Assembly (NCBI GenBank): GCA_018389105.1
Contig: JACATO010000307.1
Coordinates: 2,505,001-2,569,000 of the forward strand
Reading direction: 5' to 3'
DNA length: 64,000 nt
Source of the DNA: Nautilus pompilius
Taxonomy: Eukaryota; Mollusca; Cephalopoda; Nautilida; Nautilidae
In this document: in pieces, positions 26,000-37,000 of the stretch
Layout: the number at the start of each line of letters is the position of its first letter
Position numbering within the stretch: the first letter of the stretch is position 1
The notes under the pieces: model-generated
What the model was told of the DNA's origin: nothing
Database searches by the model: none
Seen by the model: the letters and a program-made list of their open reading frames with translations, nothing else
Program-made: the position numbers and the translations under genes

Positions 26000-28900
26000 T
26001 TGTCATGCTACCTGTAATCTCTAGTTTTTACCAGGTGCGTGCGTTTGTGCATGATGCTCTTGATACGCTTTTACCCCACTAATGAGAAATACAGGCATTG
26101 GGCATCCCCTCCATAAACCTTTCTCATCTCAAGACCTACTGCGCCATCCTCTTATTTCCTAATTTTAATTATTAAACGAGTGTCCACGCCATCTTCCTAT
26201 AATTGAAAGTGAGCTCCCAGGTCGTCTCTTCTCCACTTTCTAGTTTGTAATTTCTTTTATCTGAAACGGTGTCGAAATCATTTGCATATTTTTAAGAATG
26301 AACAGTGACTCGAACAGTTATAGTCTTAATGTGCCTCGCAGTTTGTTTTGGATTTTACTTATCCGGTGAATATGACAACCTACGTAACCAAACACGTTAT
26401 TTGAAATACCTGCATCAGTGTAACTGCTGATGTGTTATCTACAGACATATTTATCAAACTCATAATTATCTTGCACTATGGAAAATGTCTATACACTTTA
26501 ATTTTTCTCCAACAATTATATTAAAAAAATCTTGATCTTCTTTTATATAAACTTTATAATATTCTTTTAAAGAAAGAAATCTTATTTTACACTTTGTAAT
26601 AGACCTTATTACCGAATTATACTTTCATTTCCATCTATTAATTTATCCCCATAATAAGTTTAATTTATCGTATGAGATAAAACACCAAGTCTGACTCCAG
26701 TATCCAAAAGATTAAACCCATTAAAATTAATAACATGATTACGGCCAGAATCTCATTCTGTCCTGTCTCTACTAAATTATCTGCATGTTTTGCTAACCCC
26801 ATCATTAAGATTAACAGGATTATTAATATTTATAATTCTCTGATTATCTAAATTTAAATCTCTGATGTTTAAACTTAATGATACTAATGAATTATATTTC
26901 TGTCTGAAAATAAACTTATTGAACTCATTTAATACTTAGAATTCTGCAAGTAGCTTTAGCTGATTATCCACAAACTTCAACTATTTCTTTAAACAATTTG
27001 TAACTATTAGATGAAATTATATAATCCAAGGTATAATTTAGTTTATTTAATTTTTCAATTGATTTTTTCTTTCGTATCTTTAAGTAGATCGATAATTTAG
27101 CTATTACAGAAGATGTTGAGCCAGACGGACTGGTGATGCTCTCTCTGTCAGCGGTACCTTGGCGGTAAAAACACCTAAATGTAGCACCGCGGGAAACGAT
27201 GTTCGGCAAAACAAATCATCTTAGTACGTTTATGTATTGTGTTATTTACTTTTATTAACTCTTCATAATCCGGAATCTTTTTTCTCTAAAACCGATCTTA
27301 GTTTTATTTGATTTATTTAATTAAAAAAATAGAAATAGTATAATTTGTATCTACTACATTATCTAGAAATTTCATTTCGTCTGTCTTCTAATTTATTCAT
27401 TTAAAAACCTCAGAATAAGCCTGTGAGAAATTTGAGCTGCTGGTAAATTTGTATTTATTTTACACTTTTTTAATAAAATAAAGATACCTTATCAGCAAAA
27501 CTGCCTACCAAGCCAAAATATTTTATATATCTTGAAAAATTAATTAAAGTAGGCAAACCAAAAGAATGAAAATACAAATTTTAATTAACTTTACACCGAA
27601 AAGTCCACTGTACCTCATAATTTTTATACTGAATCTAAATCTGCAACACTACATTCTATATTATTAAGTTTTTCTTAGGAAGAGTATCTCGAATAATGGC
27701 CTTTCTATTTAATGATTAAAAAATTATTGAAATAATTTTAAATGGTGAATTAGATCAAAGTATTAAATCTTTACCAACAAATCTACTTTCATTATTTTCA
27801 CATTTATATATCTAATATCTATTATTTTTAGTTTGTTATATATGTTTAGCTGTAATATCTTCTGGACAACATGTCCAACCGCTACCCTTTTTATAGATAT
27901 AAACCACTACCATTATCAAGATACAAACGCTTACCCGCAGCTTTTTTGTCCACCAGGGTGAGCTAGTTCTTCAAGAAAACCTGTAGTGATTTCATCTGAA
28001 AATGTTAAAGTAATGCTTCAAATATCCAAGAAAGTTAGCAAAACAACTCTAGGAAATAATTCACAAACTGTTTAATCTTTTGCGACGTTTTTGTATCTTC
28101 ATAAAAAGTCTAATTAGATCTGTACAACTCTCTTGGTTGGAATGATATCATAACATTATCTACAAATTTCGATAGATGTTTAGTTTGATTGAGAGCAATC
28201 AGGTGAATTCCTTTTGCTTCGTGGTAGGTATCATTTGTGACATGCTAAGTTTTAAATTTAAACCTTTGCCCTTTAAATTCTGTCCTGTCCTTTTGTAATA
28301 AGAATGAGAAAATCTTGTAGTTAATTTTCATTCGACGTTGAAATAATTGCTTTTGACGTTCACTTAAGGAAAGCCTACGAAAGTGTATTGCTCCATTTAT
28401 TTAGCAAAAAAGTGTATAAACAACTATAAAAACAACATTAAATGTACCATCTGATTGTATTTTTATTATTCTATTTGAAAAAAAAAACCTACTGCAAAGG
28501 GTTGAATATTTGCAAAACAGTTTTATTAAAAGCAATTTTAAGCTTTACATCAGCTCAGGTATATTTAGTTTCTCTGTTTCATTACATAAAAACCAACTCA
28601 ATAAGTGTATCATGAAATATATAATCTGTTCCATAAAATTTATGCTTAAAGTCTACAATATAAATTTTATTTAAATGATTTCTAAAATTTAGTTTCAGAT
28701 TAAGTGCGAGATATTTATCATTATTTAGAAGAACATAAACGTTAGTAATTGAAAGTTATTAAATACATAAAGATCTGCTTATAATCGATCTACATATAAT
28801 ACTAAACGATAGAATTTATGATTTTTGCTATTTTTATTTCTCCAATAAATTAAAAATTCATAATTTTAGGGAGAAAATGAAAAGGTTTAAGTTTTAATTG

Positions 28901-29180
28901 ATTATTACACGGGGCAACAAAAAATAACTTTCCGTCTGATACTGAGGTATATGCAGGTGTCTTTTATCAGATCAAGCAGCTGATTCCAAATCTGAAGTCA
29001 GAATTGACCCAGCCCGTCGGCATTTTAGTTACAGAAAAATGTCATTTCACAGTATAAACACATTGTATATTGTACAGTAACTGTTATCCATAAGCTCAAA
29101 CACATTGTATAAAGTATACATTAACTGTTTAGAAATGCTTTAACTACCTGGTTTTACGCTTGTGAATAGCAGTGGTTTGT
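26000..29180. other. Very AT-rich stretch, possibly old LINE debris
   Basis: At 28340-28400 the plus strand reads IIAFDVHLRKAYESVLLHL, faintly like reverse-transcriptase motif A (DF.KAFDSV). No second motif supports it, so I make no firm call. Confidence 0.3.
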
Positions 29181-29182
29181 CA

Positions 29183-29443
29183 CTAAAGAAAGCAACAACA
29201 GTCCACCATCATGTTAGAGTTGAGTTTCCCCTGATAGCGGGTCTTCATAGCCTTTATGTGTTGGTGGAACCTCTCTCCTCGCTCATCGCCCACAGCACCG
29301 ACGTTGGCTGGGAAGAGATCCAAATGTGAACGAAGAAAATGCAACTTCAGCAGCCGTTTCTTCGAAGGCTTTTTATCCCGCCTTGAATCAACTCGGCACA
29401 GTTCTCGGCTTTGTGGTTTATCAGTCAAAGAACCTGAAGCCAC
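29183..29443 (-). mobile_element. Fragment of a repeat-associated ORF with the GERFHQ motif
   Basis: Reads LKLHFLRSHLDLFPANVGAV, DERGERFHQHIKAMKTRYQG and NSNMMVDCC before a stop. From memory this matches the C-terminal block MSLKIHFLHSHLDFFPEN.., GERFHQDI..ME.RYQGKW and ML.DYCW of a multi-copy protein in many invertebrate genomes. I cannot assign the element class with confidence. Upstream residues do not match, so only about 57 codons of the conserved end remain. Confidence 0.6.
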
Positions 29444-29817
29444 CAGTCGTCACAGACCATCAGTTTTGACGGGGAGAATGGAGATCTACTCACTCAAAGG
29501 TTTTTAATCCGGTTTCGTGTACACGTGTTACTACCTGCTGCGGCGTATACTATAACTAAGCCCGACCTGGGGTGGACTGTAGCGCCCTCATAGAAGGAAA
29601 TGTTTTTGAATTTTGCTGAAGTTGCGTCTATCAGTTCACCATAATAACTATATACGGCTGGTTCCTTGCTGTGCATAATTCCTGAGTAAAATAGATTTGC
29701 TTTAAAAGTGTGACACAGGTAAATCTTCTTCTGTATAATGGCGGCGTGAAGATAAAAACAACAACAACAAACTTTGAAGTCGGCTGCTCTCTTAGAAAAG
29801 AGAATCCTTATTTTAAA

Positions 29818-30087
29818 ATGAACCGATTTCAATTGGGTACCTACTTTTTCCTTACAGTCGGGGGTCTTTGTCTGTGTAGTAATATTTCTAGTGCCCAAAT
29901 TGTACGCGAATACTGCCGTAAGTAGACATTAAACGATTTCTCCACATCTACCGACGTCATTGCTCTTAAGTTAATGGAAGCGTCCAAATGGGACCCGGGG
30001 ACCCGGATGCTGTCTCGGCCGAGTTCTATCTGAACAACATGCCGACAATCCACCACCACCATGAACCAAACTGCCCCTCTTTTTCAG
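29818..30087 (+). CDS. Candidate 5' exons of a secreted protein, unidentified
   Basis: ATG at 29818 opens MNRFQLGTYFFLTVGG then LCLCSNISSA|QIVREYC, a good signal peptide with a predicted cut after Ala26. TACTGCC|GTAAGT at 29917 ends the exon in phase 1, as is usual after signal peptides. A 53-nt intron to ctcttaag at 29970 would join a 117-nt exon (29971-30087, phase 1-1, donor TTCAG|GTAAAG) containing an NGS sequon. No later exon was found and the product is not recognised. The composition is GC-richer than the surroundings. Confidence 0.35.
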
Positions 30088-30344
30088 GTAAAGTTTGGGA
30101 GGGGGTGTTTTGTTTCCATTTGAAAGCGAGAGAGTGGGTTGGCCTAGTTAGAGGGGCTGGAATAAAAGTCAATGTAGCGGTCTCCCTCCGCAGCCCCTTC
30201 TGTGAATAAACACGAATTAGATTTTAAAAAAATTCCCTCCCCACGTTTTTAAAAATTTTTTATTATCACAACGGTGTGCGATTAATTTCGCCGCTCGGAA
30301 CCAAATGGCTTCCCCAGTCTCGCCAGCAGGAGGAGGAGAAGAAA

Positions 30345-30562
30345 CTAGGTCGAGAACATGACCGTCATTCTTTCCCTGATGTAGTTGGCGTACTCGGAAG
30401 TCCGCCGGTAGTTCCCCCTGGCGGTGCTCTTGATCGGGCGGCTGGCTGGCTTGATCGAAGGGTCGCCATCTACGACATCGGTGGTCACGCATGAGTGGCT
30501 GGGACTAAACGAGCCACCAGGCCTTGTTGTATTGATAGCCCGTATCGGATGTAAAGCGTCTG
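30345..30562 (-). CDS. Candidate terminal exon, unidentified
   Basis: Acceptor tgacttctttcag, then an open frame of 71 codons to TAG ending GNYRRTSEYANYIRERMTVM plus FST. Third positions are G/C-rich, as in the GT31 exon 4 kb away. I do not recognise the protein and found no convincing upstream exon. It may be chance in a GC-rich block. Confidence 0.25.
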
Positions 30563-31362
30563 CTGAAAGAAGTCAGCCACCGAAAACGGAAGAGAACTTA
30601 CGGTTACCAGTGCAGTCAGGGTCAAAGGAACAGAGTGACCCTTAGAAACGTTTGAGGCGGAAGTCGTGCAGCTCCTCGTCGGGAAGTAGTGCTGAGCGAT
30701 GTTTGACAAAAAAAGGTACAGCGGATACCACTGGTCACGGCCGGCTTTATCACGAGCCTGTTGATACAGTTACGGCTGTTCAGCTTCCATGGAGCACAAG
30801 AATAAAAGTGATGCTCACTAACATCTACGGTGGCTGGCCTATTATCGGGCGATTAAGTGAGACTTTGCCTCGTGTCGGGTGATGCGCTCGAGCTGAGCGA
30901 CGTTAACGACCCTAACCCCACCAACACACGTGCAGTTGGAAACAAAACCAGTGCAATCAGATTTTCGGTACTTCGTGGATAGGGCAAAATTTCCATTTGT
31001 TTTTGGTTCAAAATACCTTAGCAAACGCGGATTTTCAAATATGAAGATTCTCGCCAAAGCACAGACTGCTGATGATGACGGGTATAACTGATGCAGGTGA
31101 CCTTGACACGACACGAGCCCGCAACGTCGGCCATCACACAACAGGTGGTCGGACGAGATTTGATTTACTTTAATTTTTTTGTTCTTAATTGCTGCAGTAA
31201 ACAGTTAACAATTGTAATTATTAAGCTTATTTAAATTCTAGGACAGCGCAGTATTGTTATTTTTTTCTTTCGCTCCGGCTCCGCTTTGTAAGCAAAATAT
31301 AACACACGGCTTTAAGAACCGGCTGGGCCGCGGCTTATATCTCACTTTGCTCAAGACGGTTT

Positions 31363-31833
31363 AAGCCGCGACACTCCCACCAGGCTAGTAAGCCCTGACA
31401 CCCCCACCAGGCTATTAAGCCCTGACACCCCCACCAGGCTATTAAGCCCTGACACCCCCACCAGGCTATTAAGCCCTGTCCTGACACTCCCACCAGCTAT
31501 TAAGCCCTGACACCCCCACCAGGCTATTAAGCCCTGACACCCCCACCAGGCTATTAAACCCTGACACCCCCACCAGGCTATTAAGCCCTAAGCCCTGACA
31601 CTCCCACCAGGCTATTAAGCTCCTGACACTCCCACCAGGCTTTTAAGCCCTGACACTCCCACCAGGCTATTAAGCCCTGACCCTGACACCAGGCTTTTAA
31701 ACCCTGACACTCCCACCAGACTATTAAGCCCTGACACTCCCACCAGGCTTTTAAGCCCTGACACCCGCACCAGGCTATTAAGCCCTGACACTCCCACCAG
31801 GCTATTAAGCCCCTGACACTCCCACCAGGCTGA
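31363..31833 (+). repeat. 27-bp minisatellite just upstream of the GT31 first exon
   Basis: About 17 imperfect copies of ctattaagccctgacacccc + ccaccagg. Variants include T for C (cactcccacc), a deleted G, and partial duplications such as aagccctaagccctg and ccctgtcctgac. Minus-strand open frames (SLVGVSGLN repeated) result from a unit length divisible by three. It ends about 75 bp before the inferred GT31 start codon, so it probably overlaps the promoter or 5' UTR. Confidence 0.95.
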
Positions 31834-31906
31834 TTCTCCCGACCGCTGTCCTGTGTTCATATCCACACCTCCGACGGCGGGAGGACTGGACAGCGCAGCA
31901 GGTAGC

Positions 31907-31917
31907 ATGAAGTACAG
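31907..31917 (+). CDS. GT31 first coding exon (11 nt, M-K-Y-S)
   Basis: GCATGAAGTACAG|GTAAAG: a start codon followed by a good donor. Its phase 2 end joins exactly to the acceptor at 34462 and gives MKYSISRRKC ahead of the membrane anchor. A nearby ATGAGTACAG|GTAGCT at 32019 is in the wrong phase. This exon is inferred from frame fit alone. Confidence 0.6.
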
Positions 31918-34900
31918 GTAAAGTCAACTTCACTATTCTTCAGTATGAAATAGCAATCGATTTTTTTCTTTTTCTTTCAAAAGGTGAAGCTACCTGCTGA
32001 ATGTAGAACAAACGAGGATGAGTACAGGTAGCTATTAATAGTTTGTTGTTTGTCAAGCAGTTTTCCTGCTCTCGCGGGAGGCTTGAGATAAGCCGGCGTG
32101 GAGCCTGTCGCTGCCGTGAGGAAGCGGACCTGTTGTTTGTTCAACATTTCTACCTTTTATATGTGTGCTTAAGCTTCTCAAATTTAGGTCATATAAGAAG
32201 AGGATAGCTACGTGAACAACATCCTAAGGAGAATCTTTTAAAAATAGGTGAAAAATATGAGTAAAGTTTGAAAAATGTATATAATATATATGTATATATG
32301 GGGTAAATGTTAATAATGAAGTGTGGAAAGGGGGGTTGAATGACCGTGAAACTGAAGGAGAAAGATTTGCTTACATATTTTTGAAAGAAGCAGAACATCC
32401 ATTTGTTTTTAATTCTTAATTCTGGCTAAAAGCTACTAGAGCTAGGACTTCCTTTCCAACCATTGCTGCTGGCTCCCCATGATGCCAGCCAGAGGCTGGG
32501 TAGCCAGGCTACAAGATTAGGTCTATATACCGACCAATGAACTGTTAGCGTCAGTTATGCGTACTATCTTCTTAAAGAATAAGAACGGTGGAAATAATCA
32601 AACAGTAAAATACAAAAATAAATAGTAATAGCGAAGGTTACAGATATGTTTTAAAAAGAGAAAACAGTGTACAATCTCAGTCCATTGCTGTTAAATGGAC
32701 TGATGCTGAAAGATCAGTTTCATGGGTAGAATAACAGAGAAGACAAAGCGAGTCGCTATACTGGGTGTAAATAAATCTCCATTTTTTTTTTTTTATTATT
32801 GACCCCTGCCCCACCCCTGTGATGGCCGAAGGACGCCTGAACTTTATTTATCTTCACTTAGCTCTGAGTGTGGCGGCGTCGTCGTTGTCACTACCTATGC
32901 TTCTGATCATACTTCTCTTTAATCTGGCTGCAGACTTTTCCATTCCGTTGTAACCAATTATCGCATCGCCGCAAACAATTACAATCTATTTGTTCTTATG
33001 TTTAGATAAATAAATCAAACAATGAAAAGTAGTCAATTCGTTTCTGATTATCTTGCAATAAACTTCTTTGGACGAAAAACGTTTTTTTTTTGCAAAACGC
33101 GCACCCAGTAGGGGTCGCTGCCCCGTTACTCTACATCTCCACAAGAAACTATTGCGTGAAGGAAGATGCTTAGTACAGAGCCCATGCGGGTATCCAAACA
33201 ACGCTTGATCAGGTTTATTCTAGATAAGTCTATTTTAACCTTCTTACACAAACAATGAGCATTCGATAATTAGAACTTCAGACTACATAACGCTTTACGT
33301 CTACTTTGTTTTGCCGGGCATATGCTTAAACCCAGGAAATAAGGAACTTAAGCTGGCCGTGTACGGGCTTCAGAAGTAATTCATGTCAGGTGGTGAAAGT
33401 CAAACCCTGGTAAACAGTGAAAACTTAAAATGGATTTTATTACAGCAAATTAATGGGGTGACGTTGCAATTTCTGCCAACAGCCCGCAGTATGAGAGATG
33501 GCAAGTTGGCTTACCTAGTCGTTATTGTGAATACACCTTGAAACTGTATGAAGCTGGCATATCAGCTGTGGATGATTTAAAGTGAGATGTCCAATTAATC
33601 CATCTGGTATCTTAGCAAAATTATGTAGGTCTCCTAGAGGAGGATTCTTGGATCTAACAGTGCTCACAATAAATGAATGATAGAGAATACGGCTGACTAG
33701 TTCGTTGTAATCTTGCTGAGGAAAGCAGCGATTACTCTCTGTCACTGTGCGCCTCATCGCTGTTGATCTAGGATGAAAGCTCAAATGACAGCTGTTAATG
33801 AGGGAAGACTGGGGGTCTCTCAATCCTGTGCAAAAAAAAAGGGGGGGGTCAGGCGACGTTGAACAACGAACAGGGGAAATCCTCCTGCTAGCTATGCTGC
33901 TCCTCTGAACTATTTCGTCGCTTCCACCATAGAAGTCGAGCCTGAAACATTGGCAACATCATGGCAGAGAAATCTAAACTGAATCAACCCTTTTCGGGAA
34001 AACACTACATTTGGCTGCTACTAGCTTCTCGTCCATTGACCAGGGTAATGAAGCTTTGATTATGCTACCAACGTATGGACGTCTGGCATGCAAATCACGC
34101 ATGACGCTGGTTGTAAATGTTTCTTTGAGCGGGCCTGCTAGCAGTACCTGTTATCTTCCGACCAGTCGACTGACAGGGTGACAGCGAAATACGAAGCAAC
34201 CCTGGCGGATGGCATATTCGCAGAGTCTCGTGTCACGTGACGCGCGATGTTACTGCACCGCTAGCGCCGCCTGGCACGGTTTGGTTTTCACGTGCTTACC
34301 TGTGCTAGATTTTAGACAAATTAGCTGAGAACATCCAACGGATCGTAATTACTTTCCACATTTTATTAAATCACAGTGCAATCCAGCTGTAAGAAATGTA
34401 TAATTGATTTATGATCCTCCCTTATAACTGATTTGTTGTTTCTGTTCTCCCTTTCATTCAGCATATCTCGAAGGAAATGTTCCTTAAAAGTCGGTATTCA
34501 GACCGGAGCCCTGCTCATCATCGGGGGCACTGCTCTGGCCATCTGTCGTGTTTTCAGCAGCGCCACCGGACCGAGCCCAGCCACAGGAATAGGGATGGAG
34601 ACGAGAGGAAACGGCAGCTGGTACATCCTAAACGAGCCGGGCACGTGCGGAGATCTGGCGCCGGTGTACCTGATGATCGTAGTCTGCAGCGGGGTGGAGA
34701 ACCACGAGAGACGGAGCGCGATCAGGAGGACCTGGGGTCTGCTGGCCGCCGGAGACCCCCTGGTCCGGCTGGCCTTCCTGCTGGGAAAATCCGCCGACGG
34801 CCGGGTCCAGCGGGCCGTGAGGAACGAGAGCTCGGCCCACCGCGACATCGTGCAGGGGGACTTCGTGGACTCGTACGATAACCTCACCCTGAAATCTGTC

Positions 34901-35410
34901 GAGATGCTCAGGTGGTTCACCGACTTCTGCAGCGGGGCGGACTTCGTCCTCAAGACGGACGACGACACCTTCGTGCACGTGCCGAACGTCGTCGGCGCGC
35001 TGAAGCAGCAGACGGCGGGGGAGTTCATCCTCGGCCTCCTGTTCGACGGCTCGGCGCCCATCCGAAGCTCTGGTTCGAAGTGGTACGTGTCGGAGAAGGA
35101 GTACCCGGGCAAGTTCTTCCCGAAATACTGCTCGGGGAGCGCGTACGCGCTGTCCGCTGGCGTGGCCGCGAGACTCCGCCACCAGTCGTATCACGTGACC
35201 TTGTTTCGAATGGAAGACGTCTACATCACCGGAATCCTGGCAGAGCCGCTCAAGATAAAGCACATTAGCAGCGACAGATTTCTGTTATGGCCAGACTCAG
35301 CAGTAGATTTCAGACATGTCTGTACAGTACACCGGGTTTCCGTCTCTAAAACATTCAAGATATACAATTTTCTGACGTGCAAACACAATTGCACGTATTC
35401 AAAACCATAG
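31907..35410 (+). CDS. Beta-1,3-galactosyltransferase-like glycosyltransferase, family GT31, two coding exons
   Basis: Predicted Golgi type II membrane enzyme adding galactose or GlcNAc in beta-1,3 linkage to glycan acceptors. Joining 31907-31917 (ATG AAG TAC AG) to 34462-35410 gives 960 nt and 319 residues. Residues 1-13 form a basic cytosolic tail and about 14-35 the membrane anchor (LLIIGGTALAIC). The GT31 domain follows: ERRSAIRRTWG (86-96), DSYDNLTLK (140-148), the metal-binding DDD at 170-172 within DFVLKTDDDTFVHV, KYCSGSAYALS (225-235) and MEDVYITGI (254-262). N-glycosylation sequons lie at 54, 125, 144 and 313. The large exon has no ATG before the anchor; its open frame runs back only into the pyrimidine tract of the acceptor, so a spliced start is needed. 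Family and fold are certain; donor and acceptor specificity are not. It is convergent with DARS1. Confidence 0.9.
32000..34461. other. GT31 intron
   Basis: 2.5-kb intron with GC-richer patches. A 102-codon minus open frame at 33515-33823 (contains SRILYHSFIVSTVRSKNPPL) is not recognised. Confidence 0.5.
34232..34241. promoter_or_regulatory. GTCACGTGAC palindrome upstream of the GT31 main exon
   Basis: A perfect 10-bp palindrome identical to the CLEAR/TFEB-MITF consensus, 221 bp before the acceptor of the main exon, with another CACGTG near 34290. It could mark an internal regulatory site. Confidence 0.3.
34462..35410 (+). CDS. GT31 main exon: anchor, stem and whole catalytic domain
   Basis: Acceptor ctccctttcattcag at 34447-34461, stop TAG at 35408-35410. 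Third codon positions are strongly G/C, unlike the AT-rich surroundings. A single exon holding the whole catalytic domain is common in this family. Confidence 0.93.
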
Positions 35411-37000
35411 CACACACACACCGACGTTGATTCATGTTTTCATTTTCATCCATTTACTATTTTTATGGGTAATTTGAAATATATATATTTATATATATAT
35501 TGAGTGCATTGTTGTCTGCTTGTTTTTAATTCAAATTTTGACAAAAACATACAACTTCATCTTTAAGCCAGTTCCAAACAAGCGAGACAACTCTCACTGG
35601 TTCATGATATCTTTCTGGGCTACCTTTGGTCGAAAACTACTATCTCGAAGTATACAAACGGCTGCTCAATCTATTTTTGCCATGTTAATTGTAGAATTTG
35701 TTAGTAGAAAACTTGTCACTCCATGAAGGGATCACCCAATATCATAGCATCTTTGAGAAATCATCCTAACATGTAAAGAGCAAATTTGTTATTAGTTGAC
35801 TGCAGTGATGGGGTGATTACTAGGTTATTACTTCTTTTCATGAGGAATTTAAACCATAACACAGTTAGGTTTTCTGATCAGATTTCTCAATTATTTATGG
35901 TCTGGGCTAATTTTTTTGCAAAGTCATAGATAGGCTAAACAGTGGCGTTCATTGTTTAAGAGGTTTTTTTATGTTGTCCATCCATTGTCATCTGGTTGCT
36001 AAATTTGGCTGGGGTTCTAAGGAATCCCATTGGATGGACCACAGTTGTCATGTCTTCTGCATAAATCACCTAGCAGTTTGACAGACTGATGGACATTAGA
36101 AACTTGTTTTAGGATAGTTGGTATTTGCTTGTGACCTACTTTTAGTTTAAATTAATTAAATAATGTACACTACCACAAAATATTTCTATATCTGATTTTC
36201 TATTTAAAACGTTGATTCAACTTTATATATACATGCCATTAACCCCTTTCAGATTGGCTCCTGCATAGACATGGATGTGAATAAAGACAATCACTTTGCC
36301 TAGTGTAACATGTATACTAACAAACCGTAAACTTCATGGTGAAGTCTGACTTTCAGTAATTTACATCCTCTCAATAAGGCTTTCAATAGAAACCTAGCAG
36401 ATTTTGAGTGATAGTGGTTTGCATCCATTGATGGAAATATAAATACGCTGGGTACATATCCATCCTATAGGAAACTCTCATCCTCACTACATTTGAACAA
36501 GGAGCAAGCATCCTTGATGATAATCAGCAGATCCTGCAGAAAAGCAACCAGATGACGACAACTTGGAAGATGCGGATGGGGGCTACAGTTGCTTCCATGG
36601 ATGTAAACCCTGTTGAGCACCCATGAGAACAGGGGGACACACAAGCAAGAAACTCATAGTAGTAGTTTAAAAAAAATGAATAAAGCTGATGATTTATTTA
36701 CTATTAAAACCCTAAAATAACAGGCACAAGCCTACAATGTCAACAAGTTGGGACAGGTGATGTGTGGCTTTAAATGAACTTTTACAGTAACAAAAGCCCA
36801 TGAAGTTGATTAAAGAGACATTTGGGCAAGAGAATTTCCAGAATGATCTAGCAGTTGAAACCTAGTGTCACTGCTCTCTTTAAAAGGCAAGTTTAGGAAT
36901 AAATGAAAGGAAAAAAAATGTCTTAAAGTGCTGAGAAAGTTCTAACATTGGGTTTTTCCTTTCTTCCAAACATTTTACAACTTAAACATTAGTTTAGAAT
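35411..37000. other. GT31 3' flank
   Basis: Probable 3' UTR then intergenic DNA. An AATAAA near 36279 is one candidate polyadenylation signal, and nothing else is recognised. Confidence 0.4.

Larger units (their letters stand above)
20000..26000. other. Higher-GC block with scattered CpGs, no assigned gene
   Basis: Base composition and CpG frequency are clearly higher than in flanking DNA. Apart from the E-box cluster and tRNA-like sequence, it has only short overlapping open frames. It could be regulatory DNA or hold short exons I cannot recognise. Confidence 0.4.

Noticed and set aside
28340-28400. Reverse-transcriptase motif-A-like string
   Set aside because: Single weak motif in very AT-rich DNA with no neighbouring RT or endonuclease motif.
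31615-31908. Minus-strand ORF of repeated SLVGVSGLN
   Set aside because: By-product of the 27-bp minisatellite.
32019-32029. ATGAGTACAG|GTAGCT as the GT31 start exon
   Set aside because: Its phase 1 end would shift the GT31 frame.
34433-34461. GT31 translation starting upstream of the main exon at 34433
   Set aside because: The codon there is TTG, and the added residues are the pyrimidine tract of a splice acceptor.
34498-35263. Two minus-strand ORFs of over 200 codons opposite the GT31 exon
   Set aside because: Antisense shadows of a GC-rich real exon; no known motifs, and the plus strand encodes a full glycosyltransferase domain.
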